From Burkholderiales bacterium (GTDB lineage: Bacteria; Pseudomonadota; Gammaproteobacteria; Burkholderiales; Burkholderiaceae_C), in contig JACPOI010000005.1 in the NCBI GenBank assembly GCA_016185015.1, positions 1 through 64,000 of the forward strand: DNA of 64,000 nucleotides, written 5' to 3'. The notes under the pieces were generated by a model, which searched no databases, was not told the DNA's origin, and saw only the letters and a list, made by a program, of their open reading frames with translations. A program made the position numbers and the translations under genes. Of this stretch, positions 27,343 to 35,421 are shown piece after piece; within the stretch, counting starts at the first letter, position 1, and each line of letters starts with the position of its first letter.

Positions 27343-27980
27343 AGGTGCTCTATCGTAGAGCATGGCTTTTCTTTTTCTGCGCTCTTGCACTCGTGGCAAG
27401 CCGGGTCTCGCCCCGGCGGGCGACTCACTTTCTCTTGCTTCGCCAAGAGAAAGTAAGCAAAGAGAAGGCGAGCCGGGTGCGTCGTCCCTGCGCTGCGCTA
27501 CGGGCACGCTGCGTTGCTCGGCCAGTGCGGGAAGTGCAGAAACTCGCTGCGCTCAAACATCTGCACTTCTTTTTCCGCCCTGGCCTGCGCTACTCGCCTC
27601 CGCACACGGCAATGGGAAGCCGAATACCAAACGCAAAGACAACAAGGACGCGCCATGGCGCGTCCTTGTGGGGTTAGGATGTTGGGTCTCTGGCTGTTCG
27701 GTCCCTCATGCCGTGTGGCAGGGCTGAGCAGCGCAGCAGCGGGCGGATCAGGGCGGGCGTTGTTTGAGCGCAGCGAGTTCAGCCCGACCCCGCACGATGC
27801 GAGCAGCGCAAGGAACCGCGCAGCGGCCCTGACTTCGGCTCGCCTTTCTTTTGGGTACTTTTCTTTGGCGAAGCAAAGAAAAGTACCTCGCCCGCCGGGG
27901 CGAGACCCGGCTTGCCACGCGGGCAAACGAACTACCCGACAGGAAGGGCTAGTCTCCACCCCGTCGGGCAAGCGCTTCAC
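27343..27980. repeat. Non-coding module of nested inverted repeats between AEC and TonB-receptor genes
   Basis: This 638-bp gap has no believable gene. A 32-base sequence at 27392-27423 returns exactly inverted at 27888-27919; an 18-base one at 27541-27558 returns inverted at 27762-27779; and a 28-bp palindrome sits at 27642-27669. The outer pair and the palindrome share the same centre (27655.5) and the inner pair is off by less than 5 bases. Next to each outer arm is a separate hairpin: ACTTTCTCTTG (27427) pairs with its inverse at 27444, and GTACTTTTCTTTG (27855) with its inverse at 27874, with complementary loops CTTCGC and GCGAAG. The ORFs called on both strands here are by-products of the symmetry. 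Confidence 0.9.
27642..27669. repeat. 28-bp perfect palindrome at the centre of the module
   Basis: The arm ACAAGGACGCGCCA is followed at once by its exact reverse complement, with no spacer. A spacer-free palindrome of this length fits a protein-binding or processing site better than an RNA hairpin, although a cruciform is possible. Confidence 0.9.
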
Positions 27981-29996
27981 TCAGAAGCTCAACTGCAACC
28001 CCACCTTCAAACTCCGCCCCGGCAAGGGCACCCTCCCCGGTGCCGTCTGCGTCAAGATCGACGACGACGAATACGCCAGCGTGTTGCCGATGTTGTCCAC
28101 CCGCGCATACCAGAGCGCCGGCAATCCACTCACCTTGTCGCGCAAACTCAGCGCTGCATTCCACAGCGTGTAGCCCTCGGTGGCGAGCTGCCCGTCGGGC
28201 ACGCGGTCCTGCCCCGCATACCGGTCCACCCCCAGGCGCGCCCCCCAGGCCGCGCGGCTCCACACCAGCGTGGCACCCACGCGGTGCGGCGCGATGCGCG
28301 GCAGGGGCTGGCCGGTGCTGGTGTTCTCGGCCCGCACGGTGTCGGCACGCAGGGTCAGGTCCAGCTTGTGCTGTGCGTCCAGCACGCGCACGTTGCCGCT
28401 GGCCTCGGCACCGATGAAACGCGCCTGCACCTGGGTGTAGGTGTACTGCGGCGGCGAGGTCGTGAGGTCGGTCCCTTCGAGCGAAATGTAGTTGCTGAAC
28501 TGGTGCTGGAACAACTGCAGCTGCGCACGGTGGGCCCCGCGTTTCCAGGCGGCCCCCAGGTCGAAGTTGGTCGAGCGTTCCTTGCCCAGTTCCGGATTGC
28601 CGATCTCCTCGGCCTTGGTCGCCACATGCTCGCCGTTGGCGTAGAGCTCGTAGTGCTTGGGGGCGCGCTCGTTCCACGACAGGTTGGACGTGAGCTGCCA
28701 CTCCGGGGCCACGCTCCACAGCGCCCCCAGGGCATAACTGCCCGGGTTGAAGCTACGCGTTGCCGGCGTAAAACGCGCCACACCGGGCGTGCCGAAGGAC
28801 TCGACCTGCACCGCCTCCAACCGCGCCCCGGCACTGAGCTTGCCCCAGGTCGTGGCCAGCTCCTCGTGCGTGAAGACCGCGCTGCTGCGCGTGCGGCTGT
28901 AGGGTGCGTAGGCTTCCGTGCCGTCGGCCGAGAACTCGCTGTCATCGAACTGCAGGCCGAGCACACCGTCCAGCGCACCCAGGCGGGCATGGCGGGCCTG
29001 CAGGCGCAGGTCGTTGCCCTGGGTCTTGAAAAGCGTGCCGGGCACGCCGGCGTTGAACTCGGTGTGCTGGTAGTCGTTGCGGCTGAACTGGGCCTTGAGG
29101 CTTTGCAGCCACCCGCCCAGTTCGCGCAGCTCGCCTTCCAGCGCGAGGCGGCTGGAGCGCATGCGGATGTCCACCTCGTCTTCTGCCACCGAACCGTAGC
29201 GGGTGTCGTATGTGGAGAGCGAGGCGCCCAGGTAACCGCGATCGAAAAACAGCGTGCCCCCCAGCGCTCCGCCGCTGCTCTCGCTGGCCGAGTTGCAGAT
29301 GCGGCGCGCCGTGCTCGTGACGCCGCCGCGCGTGCAGGACAGATCGATGGGCACGGCCACGTCCTCGGTCTTGCGCGACATGGCGTCGACGTGCAGGGTG
29401 TAGCGTTCGTTGCCGCCGTCCAGCAGCACGGTGCCGCCCCGCTCCTGGTTGCCGGTGGCGAAACCGGCGTCGAGCTTGCCGGCCACGCCACCCTTCGCGT
29501 CGAACAGCGGCTCACGGTGGATGCGCCCGTCGATCACATTGACCACGCCGCCCACGGCACTGCCGCCGTACTGCAGCACGCCTGGGCCACGCAGCACTTC
29601 GACCCGTTCGATCAGCAGCGGATCCAGCGTCACCGCGTGGTCGTAGCTCAGGCTGGACAGGTCCTCGCTGGCCCCGCCGTTGTTGAGGATACGGATGCGG
29701 TCGCCGTCCAGGCCGCGGATCACGGGCCGGCTCGCGTTGGGGCCGAAGTAGGTGCTGCTCACTCCGGGCAGGCCGTTAAGGGTCTCGCCCAGGGTGGGCT
29801 GGCTGCGCAACAGCAGCTCGGTGCCCGAGAGCTGTTCGGTCGGAGCGATCAGCTCGGTGGCACCCAGCGGGTTGCCGGTCACCACCACGGGCGCCAGCGT
29901 GGCGTTTTCATGGGCCCAGGCACTGCAGGCCAGGAGCGTCAGCGTCGCCAGCGTGCTGCGGCGGAAAAAATCAAGGGTCTTGTGTTTGTATTTCAT
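27981..29996 (-). CDS. TonB-dependent outer membrane receptor, ZnuD-like
   Basis: The 671-residue protein has a signal peptide (ends SAWAHE), a plug domain (VVVTGNPLGATELIAP, GLPGVSSTYFGPNASRPVIRGLDGDRIRILNNG, VEVLRGPGVLQYGGSAVGGVVNVIDGRI) and a 22-strand barrel ending LKVGLQLSF. The plug wording, with SSLSYDHAVTLDPLLIERVEV and a Cys pair in CTRGGV...RRICNS, is that of the zinc receptor ZnuD family. TonB and ExbBD are not in the window. It is the last gene of a same-direction set with an ABC transporter and DUF3299 protein, which supports metal uptake. No Zur box was recognised. Zinc is inferred; copper or another metal is possible. Confidence 0.85.
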   Translation of the reverse strand: MKYKHKTLDFFRRSTLATLTLLACSAWAHENATLAPVVVTGNPLGATELIAPTEQLSGTELLLRSQPTLGETLNGLPGVSSTYFGPNASRPVIRGLDGDRIRILNNGGASEDLSSLSYDHAVTLDPLLIERVEVLRGPGVLQYGGSAVGGVVNVIDGRIHREPLFDAKGGVAGKLDAGFATGNQERGGTVLLDGGNERYTLHVDAMSRKTEDVAVPIDLSCTRGGVTSTARRICNSASESSGGALGGTLFFDRGYLGASLSTYDTRYGSVAEDEVDIRMRSSRLALEGELRELGGWLQSLKAQFSRNDYQHTEFNAGVPGTLFKTQGNDLRLQARHARLGALDGVLGLQFDDSEFSADGTEAYAPYSRTRSSAVFTHEELATTWGKLSAGARLEAVQVESFGTPGVARFTPATRSFNPGSYALGALWSVAPEWQLTSNLSWNERAPKHYELYANGEHVATKAEEIGNPELGKERSTNFDLGAAWKRGAHRAQLQLFQHQFSNYISLEGTDLTTSPPQYTYTQVQARFIGAEASGNVRVLDAQHKLDLTLRADTVRAENTSTGQPLPRIAPHRVGATLVWSRAAWGARLGVDRYAGQDRVPDGQLATEGYTLWNAALSLRDKVSGLPALWYARVDNIGNTLAYSSSSILTQTAPGRVPLPGRSLKVGLQLSF

Positions 29997-30067
29997 CGTC
30001 GTCTCGTTGCATCCAACAGAAAACACCGCGCAGCCCCAGGGCGACGCGGCGGATCAGCTACGGAGAT

Positions 30068-30445
30068 TCAGCGGGACGTGGGGGGTGCGCGCGCCGCGAA
30101 GGCGGCGCAGGGGCGCTGCTGCAGCGACTGCAGCACGACCCAGGCCGGCACCAGCGGCAGGGCCAGGGCCGGCGCTGCCAGCACCGGCAATAGCGGGCCA
30201 CCCTGACCCAGCTGGTCATACAGGCGGCACTCGCTTTCGTCGCTGGCCGGGGCCAGCAAGTGCGCCAGCAGATCCTGCGCGGGCTGGGCCTGCGCCCCGA
30301 CGGCCAGGCTGCTGTGCGTCACATGGGCATGCAGGACACCGTGCGCCAGCCCCAGCAGCTGGGCCCACAGCAGCGCCAGCACGAGCAACATCACGCCCGG
30401 CAGGGACCGGAGCGCAGGACGATGCTGAGAGTAGGCGCGTGACAT
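30068..30445 (-). CDS. Small conserved membrane or exported protein, function unknown
   Basis: The 125-residue protein has an N-terminal hydrophobic segment (about 14-36), a His-containing stretch just after it (HGVLHAHVTHSS), the motif ESECRLYDQL near residue 70, and a second hydrophobic segment (about 83-105). I recognise this pattern from small proteins beside metal receptors but not a named function. The exposed histidines and cysteine could bind a metal. It lies between the DUF3299 gene and the TonB receptor, 23 and 71 bases away, in the same direction. Confidence 0.7.
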   Translation of the reverse strand: MSRAYSQHRPALRSLPGVMLLVLALLWAQLLGLAHGVLHAHVTHSSLAVGAQAQPAQDLLAHLLAPASDESECRLYDQLGQGGPLLPVLAAPALALPLVPAWVVLQSLQQRPCAAFAARAPPTSR

Positions 30446-30468
30446 GGGAGGGTTGGGCTGAGGAGTGA

Positions 30469-30972
30469 TTATTTCACCGGGATGGCATCGGTGATGCGGT
30501 AGTACATACCGTATTGGTCATCGTGCAAGACAGCCAGGCGGCCCTGCACCACCAGGGGCTCCATGCCGTAGCGGATTGGCGTTTTCGTTTTCACCTCGAT
30601 CATGCTCTCGGGTCCGCCGGGCAGGCAGAAGGAGCAGGACAGCGGCACCGAACTAAGCAGGAAGTGCGACTGTTTCTCACCCGGCTCCAGCGGCATCATG
30701 AAACCCTGCACGCGCTGCGGTTTGCCGTCCAGCACCAGAATCTCGGGCGGGAACACCGGCAACACGCGGTTCTTCTCGACCTTGGTCTTGACGTTGGTCA
30801 GGAAAGACCAGGGCAGCACGTCGGCGCGCTCCTTCAGGGGCGCAATCGGGCTGTCTGGGCTGTGCACGCCGGCACCGCTGCCGCTGGGGATGCCGCCAGC
30901 GATGGGCGCAGCCAGCTGGGCCTGTGCCACGGAAGCCAGCGAGAGAACAAGGACCAGGAAAAGCTTGCGCAT
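30469..30972 (-). CDS. DUF3299 periplasmic protein
   Basis: The 167-residue protein has a cleavable signal peptide (ends VAQAQ) and a DUF3299 domain: LPWSFLTNVKTKVEKNRVLPVFPPEILVLDGKPQRVQGFMMPLEPGEKQSHFLLSSVPLSCSFC. The CSFCLPGGPES motif is the conserved feature and may bind metal or form a disulfide. Homologues in Pseudomonas (PA4066) sit with a MacB-like ABC transporter in a zinc-regulated operon. Here it starts three bases after the permease gene, so the two are surely co-transcribed. Confidence 0.85.
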   Translation of the reverse strand: MRKLFLVLVLSLASVAQAQLAAPIAGGIPSGSGAGVHSPDSPIAPLKERADVLPWSFLTNVKTKVEKNRVLPVFPPEILVLDGKPQRVQGFMMPLEPGEKQSHFLLSSVPLSCSFCLPGGPESMIEVKTKTPIRYGMEPLVVQGRLAVLHDDQYGMYYRITDAIPVK

Positions 30973-30975
30973 GAT

Positions 30976-32187
30976 TTATCTCGAATTCAAGAGTTGTCCC
31001 GCTTCCATGCGGTAGGCACCCAGCGCCGGCAGCAAGGCCGCCAGCACCGCCACGGTCAGAGCCAGGGCGGGCACCCAGAGTTCCACACCCAGCCAGAGCC
31101 AGCCCGTCATGGGCAGGGATTGCTCGGCCGCCAGCAGATAGCCTAGCAGGCTTGTCAAGCCATGCCCGCCCAACAGGCCCAGCCCGGTGGCCAGCGCGGC
31201 CAGCCAGAACGCCTCGCACAGCAGCAGCGCGGCCAGGCGACGCGGTGGCGCCCCCAGCATGCGCAGCAGGGCCAGGTCCTCGCGCCGTTCGCGCACCGCG
31301 CTCCACAGGGCGATGAAGACACTCAGGCCCGCCGACAGCAGCAGGACCAGCGCAAAACCGCGCAGCACATCGGTGCCCACGCCCACCATGCGCAGCAAGC
31401 GCGTGATCTCCAGCGCGGGTGCCGCCGCCTGCATATTGGTTTGGGTGTTCACATAACGCGGGAAGGTGGCCGCGGCCAGCGGGCTGCGGTAGCGCACCAG
31501 GGCCAGCGTGATTTCGCGCTTCTCGTCCTCGTGCGCCGCGTCATGGTCGTCGTCCTTGCCGTGGGCCACCTCGTGCACTTCCCAGACCGATTCGGTGGCC
31601 GTCAGCAGCAGCCGGTCCAGCACGCAGGCGCACGGCGCCAGCACCCCGCTGACCACATAGGGGTGCGCGGCATGCGTCGCCGCAGCGCCCCCATCGGCCA
31701 GGCCGTGCGCCCCGGCAAAAGGCTGGCCCGGCTGCAGGCCGGTGGCCTGCGCCGCCTGATGGCCCAGGACCACCTCCATGGGCTGTTGCCAGAGCCGCCC
31801 CTGCGCCAGTTGCGCGCCGTAATGCGCAGGGTAGTCGTGCGTGGTGCCGACGATGCGAAAGCCGCGGTAGCTGTCGCCCAGGCTCAGGGGGATGAGCTGG
31901 GCCACGCGCGCGTCCTTGGCCAGGGCCTGGGCATCGCGCAACAGGATGTTGCCCGGCGGCACGTCCAGGTGGAACACCCCCGAGAGGATGAGCTGCAGCG
32001 GGCTGCCCTTGGCCCCGACCACGGCGTCGATGCCGGCCAGGTCACGCTCGAAGGCGCGGTCGAGCTGCGCCCGTGTCAGCAGCACCAGGGTGATGGCGGC
32101 CAGGCCCAGCGTGAGCAGGAGCAGGTTGAGCACCGTGGCCAGCGGCCGGGCCCACAGGTAGCGCCAGGAGAGTTGCAGCAAGGTCAT
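30976..32187 (-). CDS. ABC transporter permease, FtsX/MacB type
   Basis: The 403-residue protein has one membrane segment near residues 17-38, a large periplasmic domain of about 230 residues, then three segments (about 275-300, 325-350, 370-395) forming the FtsX domain (VLLLSAGLSVFIALWSAVRERREDLALLRMLGAPPRRLAALLLCEAF). The periplasmic part has a His/Asp stretch (HEVAHGKDDDHDAAHEDEKRE) that could hold a divalent metal. Such permeases usually couple ATP use to moving or remodelling substrates in the periplasm rather than to classical uptake. It overlaps the ATPase gene by 4 bases. Confidence 0.9.
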   Translation of the reverse strand: MTLLQLSWRYLWARPLATVLNLLLLTLGLAAITLVLLTRAQLDRAFERDLAGIDAVVGAKGSPLQLILSGVFHLDVPPGNILLRDAQALAKDARVAQLIPLSLGDSYRGFRIVGTTHDYPAHYGAQLAQGRLWQQPMEVVLGHQAAQATGLQPGQPFAGAHGLADGGAAATHAAHPYVVSGVLAPCACVLDRLLLTATESVWEVHEVAHGKDDDHDAAHEDEKREITLALVRYRSPLAAATFPRYVNTQTNMQAAAPALEITRLLRMVGVGTDVLRGFALVLLLSAGLSVFIALWSAVRERREDLALLRMLGAPPRRLAALLLCEAFWLAALATGLGLLGGHGLTSLLGYLLAAEQSLPMTGWLWLGVELWVPALALTVAVLAALLPALGAYRMEAGQLLNSR

Positions 32188-32840
32188 GCGGTGGCCTCCG
32201 GCAGCCGGTCCAGGTCCAGCACCCGCGCCTGCGGCATGGCCACGACCACGCGCGCATCGTGCGTGGCGATCACCAGCGTGGCGCCGCAGCCTTGCGCCGT
32301 GCCCAGCAGCAGGGCCAGCGCCTCACGCGCGGCCACATCGTCCAGGCTGGCCGTGGGCTCGTCGGCCAGGATGACCTGGGGGTTGAGCAGGATGGCACGC
32401 GCCAGCGCCACGCGCTGGGCCTGCCCGCCCGACAGTTGCCGCGGCCGGCGCTCGGCCAGTTCGGCCACGCCCAGGGCCAGCAAGGCGGCGGCGATGGCGG
32501 CGCGATCCACCGGCAGGCCGGCGGCAAAGTAGACCAGTTCCAGGTTGCCCGTCACGGTGAGTGCCGCGCTCAGGTGCAGTTTCTGCGGCAGGAAACCGAG
32601 GTGGCGCGCGCGCCAGGCATCACGCTGCACCGGGCTGAGTGTGCGCAGGGCCTGGCCGGCCACCGCGATCTCGCCGGCGCTGGGTGCCAGCAGGCCGGCG
32701 GCCAGCGCCAGCCAGCTTGACTTGCCGCTGCCCGAGCGACCGCGCAGCAGCAGGGTGCCGCCCTGGGGCACGGCCACATCGGGGAAGCGCAGCGCAGCGC
32801 CGCCGGGGTACTGGCAGGCCAGGCCCCGCGTGACGATCAC
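32184..32840 (-). CDS. ABC transporter ATP-binding protein, LolD/MacB type
   Basis: The 218-residue ATPase has Walker A GRSGSGKS, Q-loop FLPQKLHLS, signature LSGGQAQRVALARA, Walker B VILADEPTASLD and the switch histidine in VIATHDARV. It energises the FtsX-type permease encoded next. It overlaps msrA upstream and the permease downstream by 4 bases each, so translation is coupled along the row. Confidence 0.93.
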   Translation of the reverse strand: MIVTRGLACQYPGGAALRFPDVAVPQGGTLLLRGRSGSGKSSWLALAAGLLAPSAGEIAVAGQALRTLSPVQRDAWRARHLGFLPQKLHLSAALTVTGNLELVYFAAGLPVDRAAIAAALLALGVAELAERRPRQLSGGQAQRVALARAILLNPQVILADEPTASLDDVAAREALALLLGTAQGCGATLVIATHDARVVVAMPQARVLDLDRLPEATA

Positions 32841-33400
32841 GCGCCGGCCCCCGGCTTGAGCAGTTCGCTGAACTGCTTGCGGAACTTGGCCACCTTGGGG
32901 CCGACCACATAGGCGCAGTAGCCTTGGTCGGGATGCTGCGCGTAATAGTCTTGGTGGTAGGCCTCGGCCGGCCAGTAGTTGGCCAGCGGCAGCACCTCGG
33001 TGACGATGGGCCCCTTGAAGATCGCGCCCTGTTCGAGCTCGGCGATCAGCAGGCGGGCCTCCTGCTCCTGCGCCGGCGTCGTGAAATACACGGCGCTGCG
33101 GTACTGGGTGCCCACGTCATTGCCCTGACGGTTCAGGCTGGTCGGGTCGTGTGTGGCAAAGAAGATACCCAACAGTTGGCGCACGCTCACCTGTGCTGGA
33201 TCGTAGACCAGGCGCACGACCTCGTTGTGCCCGGTGCTGCCGCTGCAGACCTGCTCGTAGCTGGGCCGCTGCACATGACCGTTGCTGTAGCCGCTCTCGA
33301 CGTCGAGCACACCACGCACCCGGTCGAACACCGCCTCGGTGCACCAGAAACAGCCGCCGCCAAGGACAAGAATGGGATGATCGAGGGACATGGCACTCAC
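32837..33400 (-). CDS. msrA: Peptide methionine sulfoxide reductase A
   Basis: The 187-residue protein has the catalytic GGGCFWCTEAVFDRVRGV motif, PTSLNRQGNDVGTQYRSAVYF, and a resolving cysteine in GYCAYVVGPKVAKFR. It reduces the S form of methionine sulfoxide, using thioredoxin. The ATG at 33400 is used; MSLDHPI at 33388 is also possible. No signal peptide, so it is cytoplasmic. Its stop overlaps the start of the ABC ATPase gene by 4 bases, an unusual partner for msrA. Confidence 0.95.
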   Translation of the reverse strand: MSAMSLDHPILVLGGGCFWCTEAVFDRVRGVLDVESGYSNGHVQRPSYEQVCSGSTGHNEVVRLVYDPAQVSVRQLLGIFFATHDPTSLNRQGNDVGTQYRSAVYFTTPAQEQEARLLIAELEQGAIFKGPIVTEVLPLANYWPAEAYHQDYYAQHPDQGYCAYVVGPKVAKFRKQFSELLKPGAGA

Positions 33401-33533
33401 AGGCTAGGAAGAGCCTGCATCTTAATCAAGGCGCCCTGCCCCGCCCTTTACTCCGGCTTTACCCATTCCGGGGCCCCGCCTCACTTGGCCAGGGCAGGAT
33501 GCGGCTTGACGGACCCGGCCTTGCGGGATTACA

Positions 33534-33555
33534 TTAATAACCCGTCAGTCATTAA
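33534..33555. promoter_or_regulatory. Probable TetR operator between msrA and tetR
   Basis: TTAATAAC and GTCATTAA are inverted with one mismatch around CCGTCA, giving a 22-bp dyad ten bases before the tetR ATG. TTGACG (33506) and TACATT (33530), 18 bases apart, would place the transcription start inside the dyad, which suits self-repression of the tetR-efflux row. Confidence 0.6.
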
Positions 33556-33564
33556 CTCCTGTTC

Positions 33565-34257
33565 ATGATCACCAAGCTGCTTTCCGACACCTGCGCCAAG
33601 GTGCAAGCCAAACGCGAACGGCGCAAGGAAGCCCGTCCGGGCGAGTTGCTGGCCGCCGCGCTGGAGCTCTTCGTCGAGAAGGGTTATGCAGCGACGCGCT
33701 CCGAGGAAGTGGCGCGCCGCGCCGGCGTCTCCAAGGGCACGCTGTTTCTCTACTTCGCCAGCAAGGAAGAGCTGTTCAAGGCCGTGGTGCGCGAGAACCT
33801 GGCCGGCCGCTTCGCCGAGTGGAACGCCGAGTTCGACACCTTCCCCGGCAGCACCCCCGACATGCTGCGCTACGCCCTGATGATGTGGTGGCAGCGCGTG
33901 GGCAATACACCGGCGGCGGGTATCACCAAGCTCATGATGAGCGAGGCCAGCAATTTCCCCGAACTCGCGGCCTTCTACCAGCAGGAAGTCATCGAACCGG
34001 GCCATGAGCTGGTCCGGCGCATCCTGCAGCGCGGCGTGGACCGCGGCGAGTTCCGCCCCGTCGACATGGAGCACGCCATCTATATGGTGCTGGCCCCCAT
34101 CATCTTCCTGATGTCCTGGAAGCACTCCTTCGGCGCCTGCGCCAGCCCTTCGGTCATCCTGGACCCTGAGAAATACCTCGAACTGCAGGTGCAGACCCTG
34201 CTGTACGGCCTGTGCCCGACCGGTGCCGCCGCCAACCCACTTGTGAATGGAAAGTAG
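33565..34257 (+). CDS. TetR/AcrR-family transcriptional regulator
   Basis: The 230-residue protein has a TetR DNA-binding domain at about residues 25-75 (ARPGELLAAALELFVEKGYAATRSEEVARRAGVSKGTLFLYFASKEELFKAVVREN) preceded by a basic arm (KVQAKRERRKE). The C-terminal ligand-binding half is of the type found beside RND pumps. It is the first gene of the efflux row, six bases before the adaptor gene, and probably represses it from the dyad upstream until an inducer binds. The inducer is unknown. Confidence 0.93.
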   Translation: MITKLLSDTCAKVQAKRERRKEARPGELLAAALELFVEKGYAATRSEEVARRAGVSKGTLFLYFASKEELFKAVVRENLAGRFAEWNAEFDTFPGSTPDMLRYALMMWWQRVGNTPAAGITKLMMSEASNFPELAAFYQQEVIEPGHELVRRILQRGVDRGEFRPVDMEHAIYMVLAPIIFLMSWKHSFGACASPSVILDPEKYLELQVQTLLYGLCPTGAAANPLVNGK

Positions 34258-34263
34258 AACACG

Positions 34264-35418
34264 ATGAAACGCTGGATCAAATGGGGCCTGGTGGCCCTGG
34301 TCGTGGCCCTGCTGGCCATCGCCGTGCTGCGCGCCCTGGGCGCACGCAAGGTCCAGCAGACGGCACTGGCTGAACAGACCGCGCGCGGAACGCAGACCGT
34401 GATCGAGCTGGCTGCGGGCGACCTGCTGCCGCTGCAGATGCAGGACCTGCAACGCGGCCTGCCGGTCTCGGGCACGCTCAAGGCGGCCAACACGGCCTTT
34501 GTGAAGGCCCGCGTGCCGGGCGAGCTGCAGGGCCTGAGCGTGCGCGAGGGTGACGCCGTGAAAGCCGGCCAGGTCATCGCACGCATCGACCCGGCCGAGT
34601 ACGCGGCCCGGCTGCGCCAGGCCCAGTTGCAGGCCGATGCGGCCAGGGCGCAGATCGACATCGCGCAGCGCCAGTACGACAACAACAAGGCCCTGGTCGA
34701 CCAGGGCTTCATCTCCAAGACCGCGCTGGACACCTCCCTGGCCAACCTGAACGGCGCGCGCGCCAGCTTCGAAGCGGCCGGGGCGGCCGCCGATGTGGCG
34801 CGCAAGAGCATGGCCGACACCGTGCTCAAGGCCCCCATGGCCGGTTTCATCTCGCAGCGCCTGGCCCAGCCGGGCGAGCGGGTGGCGGTGGACACGCGCA
34901 TCGTCGAGATCGTGGACCTCTCGCGCATGGAGATCGAGGCCGCGCTGAGCGCCGCCGATTCGGTGGGCGTGCGCGTGGGCCAGCAGGCCCTGCTGCAGGT
35001 CGAAGGCCATGCCCAACCGGTGCCGGCACGCGTGGCACGCATCAACCCCAGCACCCAGGCCGGCAGCCGCAGCGTGCTGGTCTACCTGCAGCTCAAGCCG
35101 GTGCCCGGCCTGCGCCAGGGCCTGTTCGTGCAGGGTTCGCTGGGCACCGAGAAGCTCAAGACGCTGGCCGTGCCGCTGCAGGCCGTGCGCAGCGACAAAC
35201 CCCAGCCCTACGTGCAGGTGGTCGAGAACCAGCAGGTACGCCACGTCAGCGTGACGCTGGGTGCGCGCGGCCAGGCCGGCGGCCAGGACATGGTGGCGAT
35301 CACCGGTCTGGCCGAAGGCAGCAGGGTGCTGGCGGGCGCGGTCGGCCCCTTGCGTGAGGGCACGGCGGTGCGCACCACGTCGGCAGCACCGGCCGCTGCC
35401 AGCAGCCAGGGACGCTGA
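34264..35418 (+). CDS. RND efflux periplasmic adaptor (membrane fusion protein)
   Basis: The 384-residue protein has an N-terminal membrane anchor (about 7-25), a split lipoyl domain (NTAFVKARVPGELQGLSVREGDAVKAGQVIARID), an alpha-hairpin (about 115-185, RLRQAQLQADAARAQIDIAQRQYDNNKALVDQG), a beta-barrel and a membrane-proximal domain. It bridges the inner membrane pump and the TolC-type channel. It lies six bases after the regulator and three before the pump gene. Confidence 0.93.
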   Translation: MKRWIKWGLVALVVALLAIAVLRALGARKVQQTALAEQTARGTQTVIELAAGDLLPLQMQDLQRGLPVSGTLKAANTAFVKARVPGELQGLSVREGDAVKAGQVIARIDPAEYAARLRQAQLQADAARAQIDIAQRQYDNNKALVDQGFISKTALDTSLANLNGARASFEAAGAAADVARKSMADTVLKAPMAGFISQRLAQPGERVAVDTRIVEIVDLSRMEIEAALSAADSVGVRVGQQALLQVEGHAQPVPARVARINPSTQAGSRSVLVYLQLKPVPGLRQGLFVQGSLGTEKLKTLAVPLQAVRSDKPQPYVQVVENQQVRHVSVTLGARGQAGGQDMVAITGLAEGSRVLAGAVGPLREGTAVRTTSAAPAAASSQGR

Positions 35419-35421
35419 GCC

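Noticed and set aside
27498-28173. Two overlapping ORFs (27498-27980 minus, 27514-28173 plus) with similar peptides
   Set aside because: They arise from the nested inverted repeats, which make both strands read alike; no known fold and no ribosome site.
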